This document shows, one piece after another, positions 1-10,672 of a stretch of DNA of 64,000 bases (position 1 is its first letter; every line of letters begins with the position of its first letter). The position numbers and the translations under genes were made by a program. The notes below the pieces were generated by a model. The model saw only the letters and a program-made list of their open reading frames with translations, searched no databases and was not told the DNA's origin. The stretch comes from Lachancea kluyveri NRRL Y-12651 (taxonomy: Eukaryota; Ascomycota; Saccharomycetes; Saccharomycetales; Saccharomycetaceae). Location of the stretch: positions 1,799,623 to 1,863,622 of the forward strand of contig CM000694.1 of NCBI GenBank assembly GCA_000149225.2. Direction: 5' to 3'.

Positions 1-937
1 TATTCCTCAGTTTTCTTTTCAACTTTCCCTTCCATATTCTTCTTCATCACATTCCACAGAAACAAACATTTTCAACCAGACGCATGGCAGGCTGATCATG
101 CAATAATCATTTTTTATTCAAAAAAAAAAAAACAACAAAAAAACATAAACACATTCATGGATTAAAATCAAAGTCAAAACAAATGATATTTAAAGTAATG
201 AGCGTTTGAGATTTCCACCATGACACTCAGAGAGATCTCTCGAACATGTGACTATGTAGGAGCTATTTAAGAAAAAAACTATGTCAGACAACATATATTC
301 TCCTGTACATGTCTCAATAAGTTCCTTAAACCGGGAATGATAATACCACAAAACTCTCTCGACTGACAACCATGTATCGTAAAAAACTGCTAGAATAGAC
401 ACATGTGAATAATGTTGCATGGCTTACTTTTTTGCGAAGTTTAAAAAAATGGCAAGTTTTCCTATGTGATGTTGTATATATCCGCTTCTACAGTTATCGT
501 TCATGTCCTTTCCCTCTTCTCTTCTTTTCTTTCCAACAACCGTAAAGTCTCAGTTTATGTAACCGAATCAAGAAAATTTCGTGTTTCTTGTCATCAAACG
601 ACAGAAGTAATAAGTTACTTGGGATTCTATTCAGCGCATATTTTGAGGTCCCCGGGAAAGACCCTTTACTCCAAGATAATCTAAAATAGGACTTCCGTCA
701 TTTAATTCTAAACAGTTGTTACATACTCGTCTTTCGCTTGGAAAGGGCACATGCACCGACAAAATGGCCAAATTCAAGTGCTGAAGAAAACACAAGTTGT
801 AGTAGAATTAATAACGGACACAAAAGCTTAGGGGAGAAAAAAAGGTCTAATTAGGAATATGAAATGGAGTTTAAATAGTGGAAAGGAATGCAACAGAAGC
901 TGGATTGAGTACGATCAACGCATCAACTCGGAACATT
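1..937. other. No gene recognised at left edge
   Basis: Low-complexity A/T-rich spacer with short A and T runs. The only open frames are under 80 codons, have no recognisable product and are probably chance. It lies 3' of the permease gene, so it should hold that gene's polyadenylation signals and perhaps the promoter or 3' region of a gene beyond the window. Confidence 0.6.
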
Positions 938-2797
938 CTAATCAGAATGACTGCCACGGCTAACACCAGATATATTAATATTATTCTTATAGTCTAAGCT
1001 AGATTGAGAGTTCATTTGTTTCTCTCTTGCAGCCTCCTGGCTTTTTGCGCTCATAACGTGACTAATCATTGGGGAGTTGTGACCATCTAGCACACTCAAG
1101 TTTTCTTGCTGAAGCTCAATATCGTCCATCAACTCTTCGTCGAGTTCTTGGGGCAAAAATAGGTTTAAGATGATGGCAACAATACCGGCAACGGCAAAGC
1201 CAGACTCCATGACTAGGACAATTGCGTTGAAGAACCCTTGTAAGGCTTTATTTTCTCCAGAGTAAGTAAAGACGTAAGAAAACCAATCTGGAACTAAAAC
1301 GGCACCTAAACCTGGTAGGAGAGCAGCGGTTAGCACAAATCTGTCCCTTCTAGTGAATGGGATAGAGGAAATGATCTTCAAACCGGAGACAGCAACACTG
1401 GTGAACAAGAAAGTAGTCATACCACCCAAGACTGGCTTAGGGATGGCAACCAAAGCGGCACCAAACTTGGAAAAGATGCCCATAACGAACAGGAAGAAGC
1501 AACACCAGTAACCGACCTGTCTGTTGGCACACTTTGTCAAGGAAATGACACCGTTGTTCTGGGCAAAAGTGGACATTGGTGGCATGGTGAATAAAGCGGA
1601 TAGAACACCGCCTAGACCATCGGACAAGACAGCGCCTTGAATACGAGACTCATACTTTGGACCTTCAACTTCCAAACGGGAAACATCGCAAGTGGCAGTA
1701 ACATCACCAATACATTCCTGAGCCAGGACTATGTACACAACGAGCATCGGTAACACCGCTGGACCATAGACACTCAGTGGGAAAGTATGGACCCATAAGA
1801 ACGTGGCAGCTGGTGCTGCGTCAATCGAAGTACGGCTGAAGTAACCACATGCAGCTGCAACAATACAGCCAACCAAAAGGCCGACGATGACGGCGCACGA
1901 TTTCATTATCGGAGAGCCCCATTTCTCGCAAAGTATAATCGTCAAGAAAACCAGGAACCCTAGACCAACAAACCTAGCAGATCCCCATTGTCCGGCCATT
2001 GGAGCACCTACAGCTGGGCAGATTTTGCCAACACAACCACTACCACCGACCCAGTCTTTAAACCCTGTTTCAATCAAGTGGGTAGCAATACATAGAATGA
2101 CAGGACCAGTAACAATCTTTGGGAAGATCCTTTGTAAAATTCTTGGTGGAGTAAAAGACATGGCAATTTCCAACAGCGCACAACAAGCAGCAGTACCCAG
2201 GATTGAACCATAGCCCTTGGGACAGGACAAGTAAGTGCCGTCGTCTGCGACAGGACAATAGCCCGACTTGTACATCATAGGGAATGCATTGTTGACAATT
2301 GTGATCGTAGCAAAAGAAGTACCAACGACCGATAACACTCCCGAACCGATAAAGTAGGGAGTCTTTGGAATGCGGAACCCGGAGATTTGAATCGAAGAAA
2401 GAATGGCAGAGTTGATCAAGGACGCAGAGACCAAGTACTGCCTAATTTCAGTAGGAAAGTTGGCGACCGCAGAGATGATGATCGGAGGACTGATGACACC
2501 AGCCAACATTGCCAACGCATGTTGCAGACCCAAGATGAAACCTAGAATCAATGGCATGTCAGAATCTAAGGAGAAAAAGGGCTGATCCCTCTTCACCGGC
2601 TGGATACCTCTTTTCTTATTCAACCAATTTTTGAAAGGGTAGGATGGCGTAAATAGAAAGGCGTAGTCATAGTCTCCAACCAAACCATCTCTGGTTGTCC
2701 ACTTCTGATAGAGCTTAGAAAAACGGTTCTTGACTTTAGTAGAGAAGGGTTTAGAGGCCTCATCGGCGTAAACGGCGTCACTTAGAGCTTGATCCAT
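938..2797 (-). CDS. Urate/xanthine permease (NCS2/NAT family, UapA/UapC-like)
   Basis: A 619-residue polytopic plasma-membrane protein of the nucleobase-ascorbate transporter (NCS2) family, which co-transports urate and/or xanthine with protons. Visible family marks are the GLQH motif near residue 91 in the first membrane segment, the AQECIGD segment near 360 (equivalent of the substrate-binding Glu of UapA) and the NAT signature QNNGVISLTK near 413-422. The N-terminus is cytosolic and charged; the C-terminal tail (about 560-619) is hydrophilic. The ATG at 2797 is used; an in-frame TTG one codon upstream is not a credible start. S. cerevisiae S288c has no close homologue. The upstream region has GATAA elements, and a uricase lies about 40 kb away, suggesting purine nitrogen scavenging. 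Choice between urate and xanthine is inference. Confidence 0.9.
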   Translation of the reverse strand: MDQALSDAVYADEASKPFSTKVKNRFSKLYQKWTTRDGLVGDYDYAFLFTPSYPFKNWLNKKRGIQPVKRDQPFFSLDSDMPLILGFILGLQHALAMLAGVISPPIIISAVANFPTEIRQYLVSASLINSAILSSIQISGFRIPKTPYFIGSGVLSVVGTSFATITIVNNAFPMMYKSGYCPVADDGTYLSCPKGYGSILGTAACCALLEIAMSFTPPRILQRIFPKIVTGPVILCIATHLIETGFKDWVGGSGCVGKICPAVGAPMAGQWGSARFVGLGFLVFLTIILCEKWGSPIMKSCAVIVGLLVGCIVAAACGYFSRTSIDAAPAATFLWVHTFPLSVYGPAVLPMLVVYIVLAQECIGDVTATCDVSRLEVEGPKYESRIQGAVLSDGLGGVLSALFTMPPMSTFAQNNGVISLTKCANRQVGYWCCFFLFVMGIFSKFGAALVAIPKPVLGGMTTFLFTSVAVSGLKIISSIPFTRRDRFVLTAALLPGLGAVLVPDWFSYVFTYSGENKALQGFFNAIVLVMESGFAVAGIVAIILNLFLPQELDEELMDDIELQQENLSVLDGHNSPMISHVMSAKSQEAAREKQMNSQSSLDYKNNINISGVSRGSHSD

Positions 2798-3803
2798 CAA
2801 GAATATGTAGGTTGATTAGTGATGAGAGAAAAGAAAGAGAGAGAGAGAATTAACAACGAAGAGCAAGATGAATCAAATATTAAACTCCTTATATATAGTT
2901 TCTAATTGGACTGCAGTACGAATACAATAGAGTTAATCCAAAGCTAGCATACTTTACATGTCTACGATAGCCAACCTCCGGTCTCAAGCGACAGGAAACC
3001 CTGAAAGATAGTTCCATAGCTCAAACGGCTTCGTGGCCATTTGCGACAAAAGAGGATGCGAGGTTAAAAGGGTCCCAGGAAATTACTATAGAGCGTTATC
3101 AGCAGAGATAAGCTAGTGGAAAAAAAAAGGAAAAAGAAAAAGGAAAAAGGAAAAGAAAAATGCACAAAGAACAGCAGCAAAGCTACAGTTAAAGCATGAA
3201 TTTAGCGGCCACTACAGAGAATTCCAAATAGCTTAGTTAGAATAATTTCTGAGGTCAATCTATTTTTTTTTTTTTAATCTACGCTGATAAGGGAGAATGA
3301 GGGGAAAATTTGGATTTATAGATCTTGGTGGGGTCATGCACTTGCCAGAAAACTGCATTGAAAGACTAAGTAGCAGGTCGATTATGAACAAGAGATTAGG
3401 TCTCTATAGTTTGACACGCTATTTTCCTCTCGTTATGCTAAATGAGATTTCTAAGGAAAAAAAAAAACTGTTCTGAAAGCCTCTTTTGCTGATACCCAGT
3501 GTTGATCGGCGTTTTCCGTTACTTGGAACTTCGCAGATCCTCTGTTGGACGCCACGAATATTGAGGCAGGACAAAATTTTATGGTGTGTGACGAGATAGA
3601 CGTATCGCCGAGATGTTGACTGTCATCCAGATGAACCGTTCTGAAATGAAATATAACCGTAACCAGGGTCTTTGGAACAGTGCTCGTCAGTTTCTGTGTA
3701 TCAAGCCACTTCGTTCTCGAAGAATATATTTAGTCTCATCTTGCACATTTTTCTGATATTTACAGGATACATACATCTATTACTCTAGTAGAGAAAGGCC
3801 TTC
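2798..3803 (-). promoter_or_regulatory. Permease promoter with GATA elements
   Basis: A kilobase between the permease start and the 3' end of DPC29, with no gene. It contains two closely set, oppositely oriented GATAA cores (GTTATC at 3095-3100, GATAAG at 3107-3112) and a third GATAAG at 3286-3291. Paired GATAA sites are the known targets of Gln3/Gat1 in nitrogen catabolite repression. There are also purine-rich (3120-3160) and T-rich tracts. Factor binding is inferred. Confidence 0.55.
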
Positions 3804-4664
3804 TCAATCTCTGACGTTGGTATAGAAATCGGTCACGTCATCTATCTCATCCAATTGTCTCATGAATTTTTCCAACTTAAACTTTGTGTCTTGGTCAGCA
3901 ACTTCAATGGCCATATCGCTTTTGGGTACGTAATCTAAGCCAACCTCGTTGATATGGAACCCTTGCTCCTTCAAAGAAGAGGCGATCCGGTTGGCTTCCG
4001 AGGGCTCTGTGCTTAGCTCGTACATCTCAGAGGCAAACAGCTCGTTTTCTTCAGGCTCTTCTTTGGATAAACTTTCATCTTGCTCCAGCTGTTCCAGATC
4101 CTCAACGCCGTCCACTTCCAAAACCTTTTCAAACACCTTGTCGAAATTGTCCAGCTCTTTCGGGGGATAAACGACAACGTACCCCTTCTTGTCGAAAAAA
4201 TACAGCGTCGGGGTCATACTACCGTTGGCTTTGGAAAACGCACTTCTTACCAACCCAATAGTTCTGTTCTTATTATCCGTCAATGCTTCCACCACAAACG
4301 CCACACCTCCAGGTCCCATACCTTCGTAAACGCAGGATTCTGCTTTAGCACCGTCTTTACTAGTGGCACCGGATCCCTTTTTGATGGCATTTTCAATAAC
4401 TCTCTTGGTAACGTTATTCTTGTTAGCCTGCTCAATGGCAGTAGCCAACCGGATGTTCACCATAGGATCGGTGCTACCTCCCAGCTTGACTGCCAGCGCT
4501 ACTTGGTTCGCAAACTTGTTGAAAAGCTTATTACGTTCAGCATCGTTTTTAGCCTTATCGTGTTTTATCGAGGACCATTTGTTGTGACCACTACAATTGG
4601 AAATGGTGGTGGTAAAACTCCGGATTGAGTTCAGAGAGCAACGTGGCCTGAACAATTTGATCAT
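3804..4664 (-). CDS. DPC29: Mitochondrial TACO1/YebC-family translation factor (DPC29)
   Basis: A 286-residue protein of the YebC/TACO1 family; S. cerevisiae Dpc29 (YGR021W) acts in mitochondrial translation. The N-terminal ~25 residues are basic and Ser/Thr-rich (MIKLFRPRCSLNSIRSFTTT), as expected for a mitochondrial presequence. It is followed by the family hallmark GHNKWSSIKHDKAK and the conserved GPGGVAFVVEALTDNKNRT segment. The ATG at 4664 is chosen because the frame upstream opens only with a TTG and the presequence starts at this Met. It is transcribed divergently from VMA7, as in S. cerevisiae. Confidence 0.92.
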   Translation of the reverse strand: MIKLFRPRCSLNSIRSFTTTISNCSGHNKWSSIKHDKAKNDAERNKLFNKFANQVALAVKLGGSTDPMVNIRLATAIEQANKNNVTKRVIENAIKKGSGATSKDGAKAESCVYEGMGPGGVAFVVEALTDNKNRTIGLVRSAFSKANGSMTPTLYFFDKKGYVVVYPPKELDNFDKVFEKVLEVDGVEDLEQLEQDESLSKEEPEENELFASEMYELSTEPSEANRIASSLKEQGFHINEVGLDYVPKSDMAIEVADQDTKFKLEKFMRQLDEIDDVTDFYTNVRD

Positions 4665-5158
4665 TAACTCGGAGCGGGTTTGCTTGTCAAGAGATGTTCT
4701 ACCAGTTCTACTAACCAAAGGGTTCGAAATCAGAGATTTTGAAATTTTTTAGCCGTCTTAAAGTCCGTGTCATCATGCTTCACGATGGAAAAAAAAGCAG
4801 AAGAACACCACACCACACCGCGTGTTCACGTGCTCATCACGTGGTGGACATGGGAAGAGCCCTTTCGATGCAATAAAATGTAGAAATCGGATTTCAACAA
4901 AGTGGGTTGCTTTCCTCTCAATCCTGCGTACTGAGAGCCATACCTCTTGTACCCCTCACACATGTGTGTCTGTGCTTATGGCATTTTAAAGTTGTGTATT
5001 CTCCCTCGTGTAGTTACTAAATATCATGATATACGAGATGATATTTTCTTGGAAAGAAAACTGGGCTGCAAGAAAGCTCAACCTGACCCCTCCTCTCTCA
5101 AGACTCTTCGTACAAGGAAAAGGGAAGTGGCAAAAGCTTCATCGACAAACGAAAGAAA
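4665..5158. promoter_or_regulatory. Divergent DPC29/VMA7 promoter with paired CACGTG
   Basis: Shared upstream region. Two CACGTG E-boxes lie at 4826-4831 and 4837-4842, with five bases between them; the second is preceded by AT and the first by TT. CACGTG is the core bound by Cbf1 and Pho4 in budding yeasts. No other strong element is seen. Confidence 0.5.
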
Positions 5159-5515
5159 ATGTCTGACAAACGTAATTTAATTGCTGTGATAGGTGATGAA
5201 GATACCACCACTGGGTTACTGCTAGCCGGTGTGGGACAAGTTACTCAATCTACCCAGGAAAAGAATTTCTTCGTGTACCAAGAAAGTAAGACTTCACGTG
5301 AGGAAATTTCAGACGCATTTGAAAACTTCACTAGAGAAAGAAGTGACATTGCCATTCTATTAATCAACCAACATGTTGCTGAGAAGATCAGATCTCAAGT
5401 AGATGGGTTTACCGACGCATTCCCTGCGATTTTGGAAATTCCTTCCAAGGAGCATCCTTACAATCCAGAAAAGGATTCTGTGTTAAGAAGAGTCAGGAGA
5501 TTGTTCGGCGAGTAA
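5159..5515 (+). CDS. VMA7: V-type ATPase subunit F (Vma7)
   Basis: 118 residues, the same length as S. cerevisiae Vma7. It is the F subunit of the V1 sector, a central-stalk component of the vacuolar proton pump that contacts subunit D. The family segments [20 protein letters not shown] at the N-terminus and [15 protein letters not shown] near 60-75 are clear. It converges on CHS5, with a 183-base spacer. In S. cerevisiae VMA7 sits between UGA1 and DPC29; here CHS5 and the DUP240 pair lie between VMA7 and UGA1. Confidence 0.97.
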   Translation: MSDKRNLIAVIGDEDTTTGLLLAGVGQVTQSTQEKNFFVYQESKTSREEISDAFENFTRERSDIAILLINQHVAEKIRSQVDGFTDAFPAILEIPSKEHPYNPEKDSVLRRVRRLFGE

Positions 5516-5698
5516 ACCTGTCAGTTTCAGAGAAGAATAGAGCTTTTGCATAATACAGAGATACGATTTTTAAGAAGGAAAAAAAAATAAATGAAAACAA
5601 TGAGATACAATCACATACGTTGTGTTGCTAATTTTTTCTGTCTTGAATTATTATACAAAGCATGATTTTCTTACGTAGTGTGTAGCGCAACATCAAAT

Positions 5699-7225
5699 TT
5701 ATTTCTTATTTCTTTTCTTGTTCTTTTTCTTCTTATTCTTATTCTTTGATTGCTGCACACCGTTGTTGGAGGGTAGAGTTGCGTCCTGGATGGGTTCGCC
5801 GTTGTCTTCATTGCTATCACCATCGCCGTCACCGTCCCCGTCAGCATCACCATTTTCACTTAATGCGTTAGGAGTAGCTTCCTTGGATTCTTCTGCGATT
5901 TCTTGTGCAGGCTTTGGAATGACTCCTTGCCCAGCCTCAGGTTCAACTTCTTGTGCAGGTTCCGGAATAACTTCTTCCTTAGGCTCTTCTACAACCTCTT
6001 GTGCAGGGTCAGGAATAACCTCTTGTTTAGATTCTTCTGAAACTTCTTGTGCAGGCTCTGGAATGACCTCTTGCTCAGCCTCAGGTTCAACTTCTTGTGC
6101 AGGTTCCGGAATAACTTCTTCCTTAGGCTCTTCTACAACCTCTTGTGCAGGCTCTGGAATGACCTGCTCTATAGGTTCTTCCATAACCTCTTGCCCAGCC
6201 TCAGGTTCAATTTCTTGGGCAGGTTCGGGAACGACCTCCTCCTTAGGCTCCTCTGCAACTTCTTGCGCAGGCTCTGGAATTATCTCCTCCGATTTCTGGT
6301 CGGGTTCCTCAGCCACTGTCTCGCCCGCAGTTGATTGCGTCTCAGGCGCCTGTTGCAACTCTTCTTCAGTTACACCACCTTCCTGCTGAGGTACCTCTGT
6401 AACCCCCTTACTAAATCTGTAGCTCTCTAAATTGGTTGGATCGGCATCCAGGTAGAATCCTCTAACCCCAACGATTCTTCTTTCCAATTCACAAGCTCTG
6501 ACCCACTCAGGTCTCACAACAGGAATGTTACTGTTTTGAGCCTTTTCCAACTCAGGATCTTCGCTGTCCTTTTCGTTGCATATAAAATGTGTGGTATCTA
6601 AGCCAACGTGATCTTGCAAGGCTTTAGCCCCGATATTAGATAAACTCGTCTCAATTTGATTTTTGGTAACGCCTTGTAATGAATCCAACGGACCAACACA
6701 TACCGTAATACCGGACATGTCAGTCATTTTGTGTGTGTGGACTTTGACCTTTTCAGACCACAGTTGGCCTGAGGTAGTTGACAATTTTAGTTGAAATTCA
6801 TATTCTGTATCAACGGAAAGGCCCGAGATTTTGGTTGCAGTGGTCTTGGATGGGTTTGGAATCACCAAAGAGCGAGCACCTTGCTTGTACAGAATCAAAG
6901 ATTTTAATTGTGATGAACCTAATGACAACGGTTCCCACTCTAACACACAACTAGTCTGTGTGACGTTCAGAATCTTCAAAACTGGTGGTTCTGGTTTATG
7001 AGACCCGTACTTTTCTAATATTGTATCTTGAATTAACTGAAACTGTTTGAATTGGTTTTTTTCTTCCGCTAGATCTTGAGATACTTGGATTTTGACTATT
7101 GAACCCGCCTTGATATTATCTGGTAGAAGCATTGTGGGAAATTCGATGACATGGTGGTCTTTAGTTGTTAATAGCGCCAATGAAGCATCTAATTTGCCCA
7201 CTGTTAAAGATACCTCGACAGACAT
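5699..7225 (-). CDS. CHS5: Exomer subunit Chs5
   Basis: 508 residues. Chs5 is the scaffold of exomer, which exports Chs3 and other cargo from the trans-Golgi. Domains seen are an N-terminal dimerisation region (1-75), a fibronectin type III domain (about 77-168, starting EPPVLKILNVTQTSCVLEWEP) and a BRCT domain (about 170-270, including IPVVRPEWVRACE). The rest is an acidic low-complexity tail of EPAQEV-type repeats ending in a Lys/Asn-rich block (KNKNKKKKNKKRNKK). S. cerevisiae Chs5 is about 670 residues with a KE-rich tail, so the tail here is shorter and of different repeat content. The N-terminal half is unmistakable. Confidence 0.95.
   Translation of the reverse strand: MSVEVSLTVGKLDASLALLTTKDHHVIEFPTMLLPDNIKAGSIVKIQVSQDLAEEKNQFKQFQLIQDTILEKYGSHKPEPPVLKILNVTQTSCVLEWEPLSLGSSQLKSLILYKQGARSLVIPNPSKTTATKISGLSVDTEYEFQLKLSTTSGQLWSEKVKVHTHKMTDMSGITVCVGPLDSLQGVTKNQIETSLSNIGAKALQDHVGLDTTHFICNEKDSEDPELEKAQNSNIPVVRPEWVRACELERRIVGVRGFYLDADPTNLESYRFSKGVTEVPQQEGGVTEEELQQAPETQSTAGETVAEEPDQKSEEIIPEPAQEVAEEPKEEVVPEPAQEIEPEAGQEVMEEPIEQVIPEPAQEVVEEPKEEVIPEPAQEVEPEAEQEVIPEPAQEVSEESKQEVIPDPAQEVVEEPKEEVIPEPAQEVEPEAGQGVIPKPAQEIAEESKEATPNALSENGDADGDGDGDGDSNEDNGEPIQDATLPSNNGVQQSKNKNKKKKNKKRNKK
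5868..6300 (-). repeat. Coding tandem repeats in the Chs5 tail
   Basis: Imperfect repeats encode alternations of IPEPAQEV, EEPKEEV and EPEAEQEV. DNA copies of the unit containing tcttgtgcaggttccgg recur with few changes. All length steps are multiples of three, so the frame is kept. The segment GDGDGDGD near 5835 is a separate short Asp-Gly run. Confidence 0.85.
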
Positions 7226-9961
7226 TGTATTTTCCGATCCTTTGATTGTCTTTCTTTCTATGAACTCAGTACCTGCGTGTTACGTTTCCAATCGCCATAT
7301 CTTTTAACTCTTTCTCCTTTCTTTCAACTCTTTTCTCGACATCGCGTATATAATGATAGTTATAATCAACTAGTATACTTGTTTATTACGCTTATGCGAA
7401 GACATTTAAACACTCACAATACTAGTTATAATAGTTAATATAAAACTATGTCGGTTTCATTTTACGAAACTAAATGAAAGCTGGAAATTAGTCTATTTCT
7501 GGTAACGTGTCCGGGTATCAATACTCAATCAGGGTAGTAGTGTGTCTGTGTGTAAAGGGCATTCCATCTAAAGCGTGCGTCGATTTTCAATTCAAGCCAC
7601 CAGGTAAATCAACATACTTGGAATCCCCGTACTGCTCTTGTCAAACAGCCAATACTCCGCTGGTAAATCTGTCTTTTTTCTTTTACTTCATTTGTAAATC
7701 TATACCATTTGGCCTATCTCAGTCCATGTCCCGTGAACACCAAAAGCAAAGAGGACCGAAGTTCCTAGTAAAGGAAATCACAAGTTGATGGTACAAAAAT
7801 GCTTCAAATAAAATTTTTTATTTATTTTATCCCTAGGAATAGGTGCGTATCCTGAAAAGGAGAATAGGAAGCTGTTTTTGATTATAAAAGAGAATTTCAA
7901 ATGGCAGTTGAATCTTCGTTTAGATACATCTATTAAATAGTTAGCATGCAATTTTTTTTACAGCTTTGGATTCCAAACTGTATTGATGGTCCATCTTGCC
8001 TTTACAGCATATTCCAGCTGAGTGTTTGGGATGACTGAATTCTAATCATCTTTTGTATTGTTTCTTTAATATTCATGTTGAAACGATGCGAAACAAGTAA
8101 ATACGAAGTACACAAGTATATAAGATTCTCAACAAAAGCCTTTACATTGGGACTGATAATTGATCTCTCCAAATGAAATACAATTGTTGGAACTATGAAT
8201 GAATATGCGTACGAAAATAACAGGTGGACCATGAAAAACTATTCTAGTGGCAAGAATCGTTATCTTAGACTCAAATAAAAAACCACAAATCTGTCGCTTA
8301 AAGAATCAATGACTAAACCAATTCTAGTAGCTTTACTAATCAGAGAAGTGATTATAAAGATGTAACACCATATATCAGCGACGCAGTCAAAACTAGTTTC
8401 GATGATATAAGGATTTATTAGGATAAAGGGCTTGAGATAATTGAAGACTTCAATTCGAACATGCTATGTACTTCCACAGTTTACTGATCTATCAATATAG
8501 ATTTTTAAGTTACACCTATTCGTATTATTGTCTTATGCTAGTTAATGCGTGGAGTACAGACGCTTCACTAATGTCCCAGAGAACAGCTCAATGAACATAT
8601 ACTAATTGGTTCGAGACGTTTTCAGCAGTACATAAACGAGCATTAATAACTCTGTAGAGTTAAGTGGCAAGAATGTGTATATAAACCTTGCAATAATCTT
8701 CGTTTTAACATATATTTGCACACACTGCATTGCGCCATTCAGATACGGATTGTCATCTCTTGGGTGGATGTGAAACGTAAGAATACAAGCTAAATTAATT
8801 CTTGGCGAGTTATCACCATCCGTACACTAAAGGCTATAGCTACCTAGTAAATTTAGTGAAGCATGATTGTTTGTCTCTTTTATTGATTCATTGGCAATAT
8901 TTTTAGCCCTTCAGAAAGAAAAAAAAAGACACTTGAAACTTCAGGACCAGGGAAATACTTAACGAATGCGCCTTGATAAATTCAGGGTGAAAAGTACCTA
9001 TATCGAATGTACCCGTCAATAGTTTAGGTAATCTTCCGAATGAGTCCAAGTACTATCAGAGCCGCATTGCCTTTTTGATAAAGGGTGCCACTCCAACGTT
9101 GCATCTTCGCCCATAACTCTAATATATCAAAAATTCAAGGGCTTTAAGTCCAAAGGAGAAAATGATTATAGAAGTTCCGTCGTTAAACTTCAAGGCAGAA
9201 ATACGTACGCAGGAAATCAACATTCTGTATATAATAAAAATGATAGCCTGTCTTAAACTTGCAAAGATGCCTCAGAAAAGAGTGAGTAGAACAGAAATAG
9301 ATTCAAATTCGCTAAAGCTGAGATGACACGCGTCGCTCATATCAAGCCTTAGTGTAGTATCTATAGGCGAACCTGTAATTTTGTCAAAAATAAATAACTT
9401 AAAATGGTGCCACTCATTTTAAGTCTATCTAAGGCTTTCCCCGTTATAACCAGTAAATAAAGGTCAGTTTCCAAATGACACATGGGCAACAGCTTTAGCT
9501 TTGTAGAACTCTTTGCCTATCTATTTTCTTTTAGAATATATTTGGATACCACTCCCCATATGTTTTTGGCATTCAAAGAATAAGAAGGCATTTACTGAAC
9601 ATGATTGAATTCCTTAAGGCGTACGGTGACAGATCAATTCCACTAGGAAGAGTACATTTTTTTTGTTGTTTTTTTGGTGTGCACACACTACCTACAATAG
9701 CTGGGAAACTTATATGACATGGCAGAAAAACCGGAAGCCCATATGTCGATACTACGTTGATACCGTTACTAGAATAACTGGTATTATTTACTGACTATGT
9801 CCGTCGTTTTTTTACGATACACCGTTAAGCCGGAGTGATGACTACCTGATAATTTTTCTCACGGTTTGTATATTTATGGCGCAAGTTGACCGTTTTCAAC
9901 GCTTTGCCCTACATTTCTCGAAACCAGCTACTCGGAAGTTTCGCCACTTTACAAACCAGCG
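7226..9961. other. 2.7-kb gene-free interval
   Basis: Nothing recognisable between CHS5 and the first DUP240 gene. All open frames are short (93 codons or fewer), and the longest opens with GTG. No tRNA, LTR or convincing relic could be read by eye. The left end is the CHS5 promoter, and the last few hundred bases (TATA-like element near 9870) are presumably the promoter of the DUP240-like gene. It is unusually long for a compact yeast genome and lies where accessory genes have been inserted. Confidence 0.5.
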
Positions 9962-10672
9962 ATGGATACCGATGATGCAAAGCTACCTATGGTAACTCAA
10001 AATGGTGCAGAATCTTCACCCAAACTTCCTAGAGATATCTTTAAAACTAGATCCAGATGGAGATGCTATAAACTATACAAAAGTATCGCAATCCGCATCA
10101 GTTTACTAATTTTTTTAATCGCACAAGTGCTAGCTACTTTTTATGGTGGGATTGAAGGTTTTGGTCTTTGTCTTATCCCTACTTTAATCCTGATACTATT
10201 TAGTGCCTTGATAGTTTTGACAACTAGTTCCAGTCTCGGACTAAAAGGACAGATGGAGTTCCTAGTACAAGTGACTACCTTGCGGCCCGGCTTGGATATA
10301 TCCAGATGGGACATAATAGCCAACCGGATGAATGAGTACATGCTTAACACAGGTAAGTGGCTATCAGAAAACTACTTCTTTTTTGATGGCGAAGAATGTT
10401 TTAAATATTTTAGAGAGTGGTGTATTCTTCCATCGCAGAGGGAAGAGAAAGACAAGAAATTAGATAATACAGATACTCCCCATAACACAAAAGATGATCC
10501 AACCGAAACACAACAATCTGATGAAACTCCTATTAATTCAGATCCGTACTGGAATTGCAAGGAACTGAAACCATACATTGCCAGAGCTGTGGAAGCCTAC
10601 AATGAGGATGTAAATATCAGTTGGGAAAGGGCGTGCGCAATGGTTATCGGATCCAGTTCTGTCGAAAATTAA
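9962..10672 (+). CDS. DUP240-family membrane protein (copy 1)
   Basis: 236 residues. It resembles the DUP240/COS superfamily of S. cerevisiae (PRM8, PRM9, UIP3, MST27, MST28). The layout is a short cytosolic N-terminus with LPRDIF (residues 22-27), two adjacent hydrophobic segments (about 44-62 and 67-88), then the family core with RPGLDISRWDIIANRMNEYM and GKWxxxxYFFFDGEECFKYF. The C-terminal tail is hydrophilic and Thr/Asp-rich. Family members localise to endomembranes, and Mst27/Mst28 bind COPI/COPII coats; the role of this copy is unknown. It is one of two tandem paralogues inserted between CHS5 and UGA1. Confidence 0.8.
   Translation: MDTDDAKLPMVTQNGAESSPKLPRDIFKTRSRWRCYKLYKSIAIRISLLIFLIAQVLATFYGGIEGFGLCLIPTLILILFSALIVLTTSSSLGLKGQMEFLVQVTTLRPGLDISRWDIIANRMNEYMLNTGKWLSENYFFFDGEECFKYFREWCILPSQREEKDKKLDNTDTPHNTKDDPTETQQSDETPINSDPYWNCKELKPYIARAVEAYNEDVNISWERACAMVIGSSSVEN

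Noticed and set aside
4080-4628. 182-codon frame antisense to DPC29
   Set aside because: Shadow of the conserved DPC29 coding frame.
4826-4842. CACGTG pair as centromere CDEI
   Set aside because: No A/T-only CDEII or CCGAA core nearby; better read as promoter E-boxes.
7507-7788. 93-codon frame in the gap after CHS5
   Set aside because: Opens with GTG and shows no similarity or composition typical of a yeast protein.
9020-9060. TTCCGAA-containing stretch resembling the core of a point-centromere CDEIII
   Set aside because: No CDEI-like motif at the right distance and no A/T-rich CDEII between.
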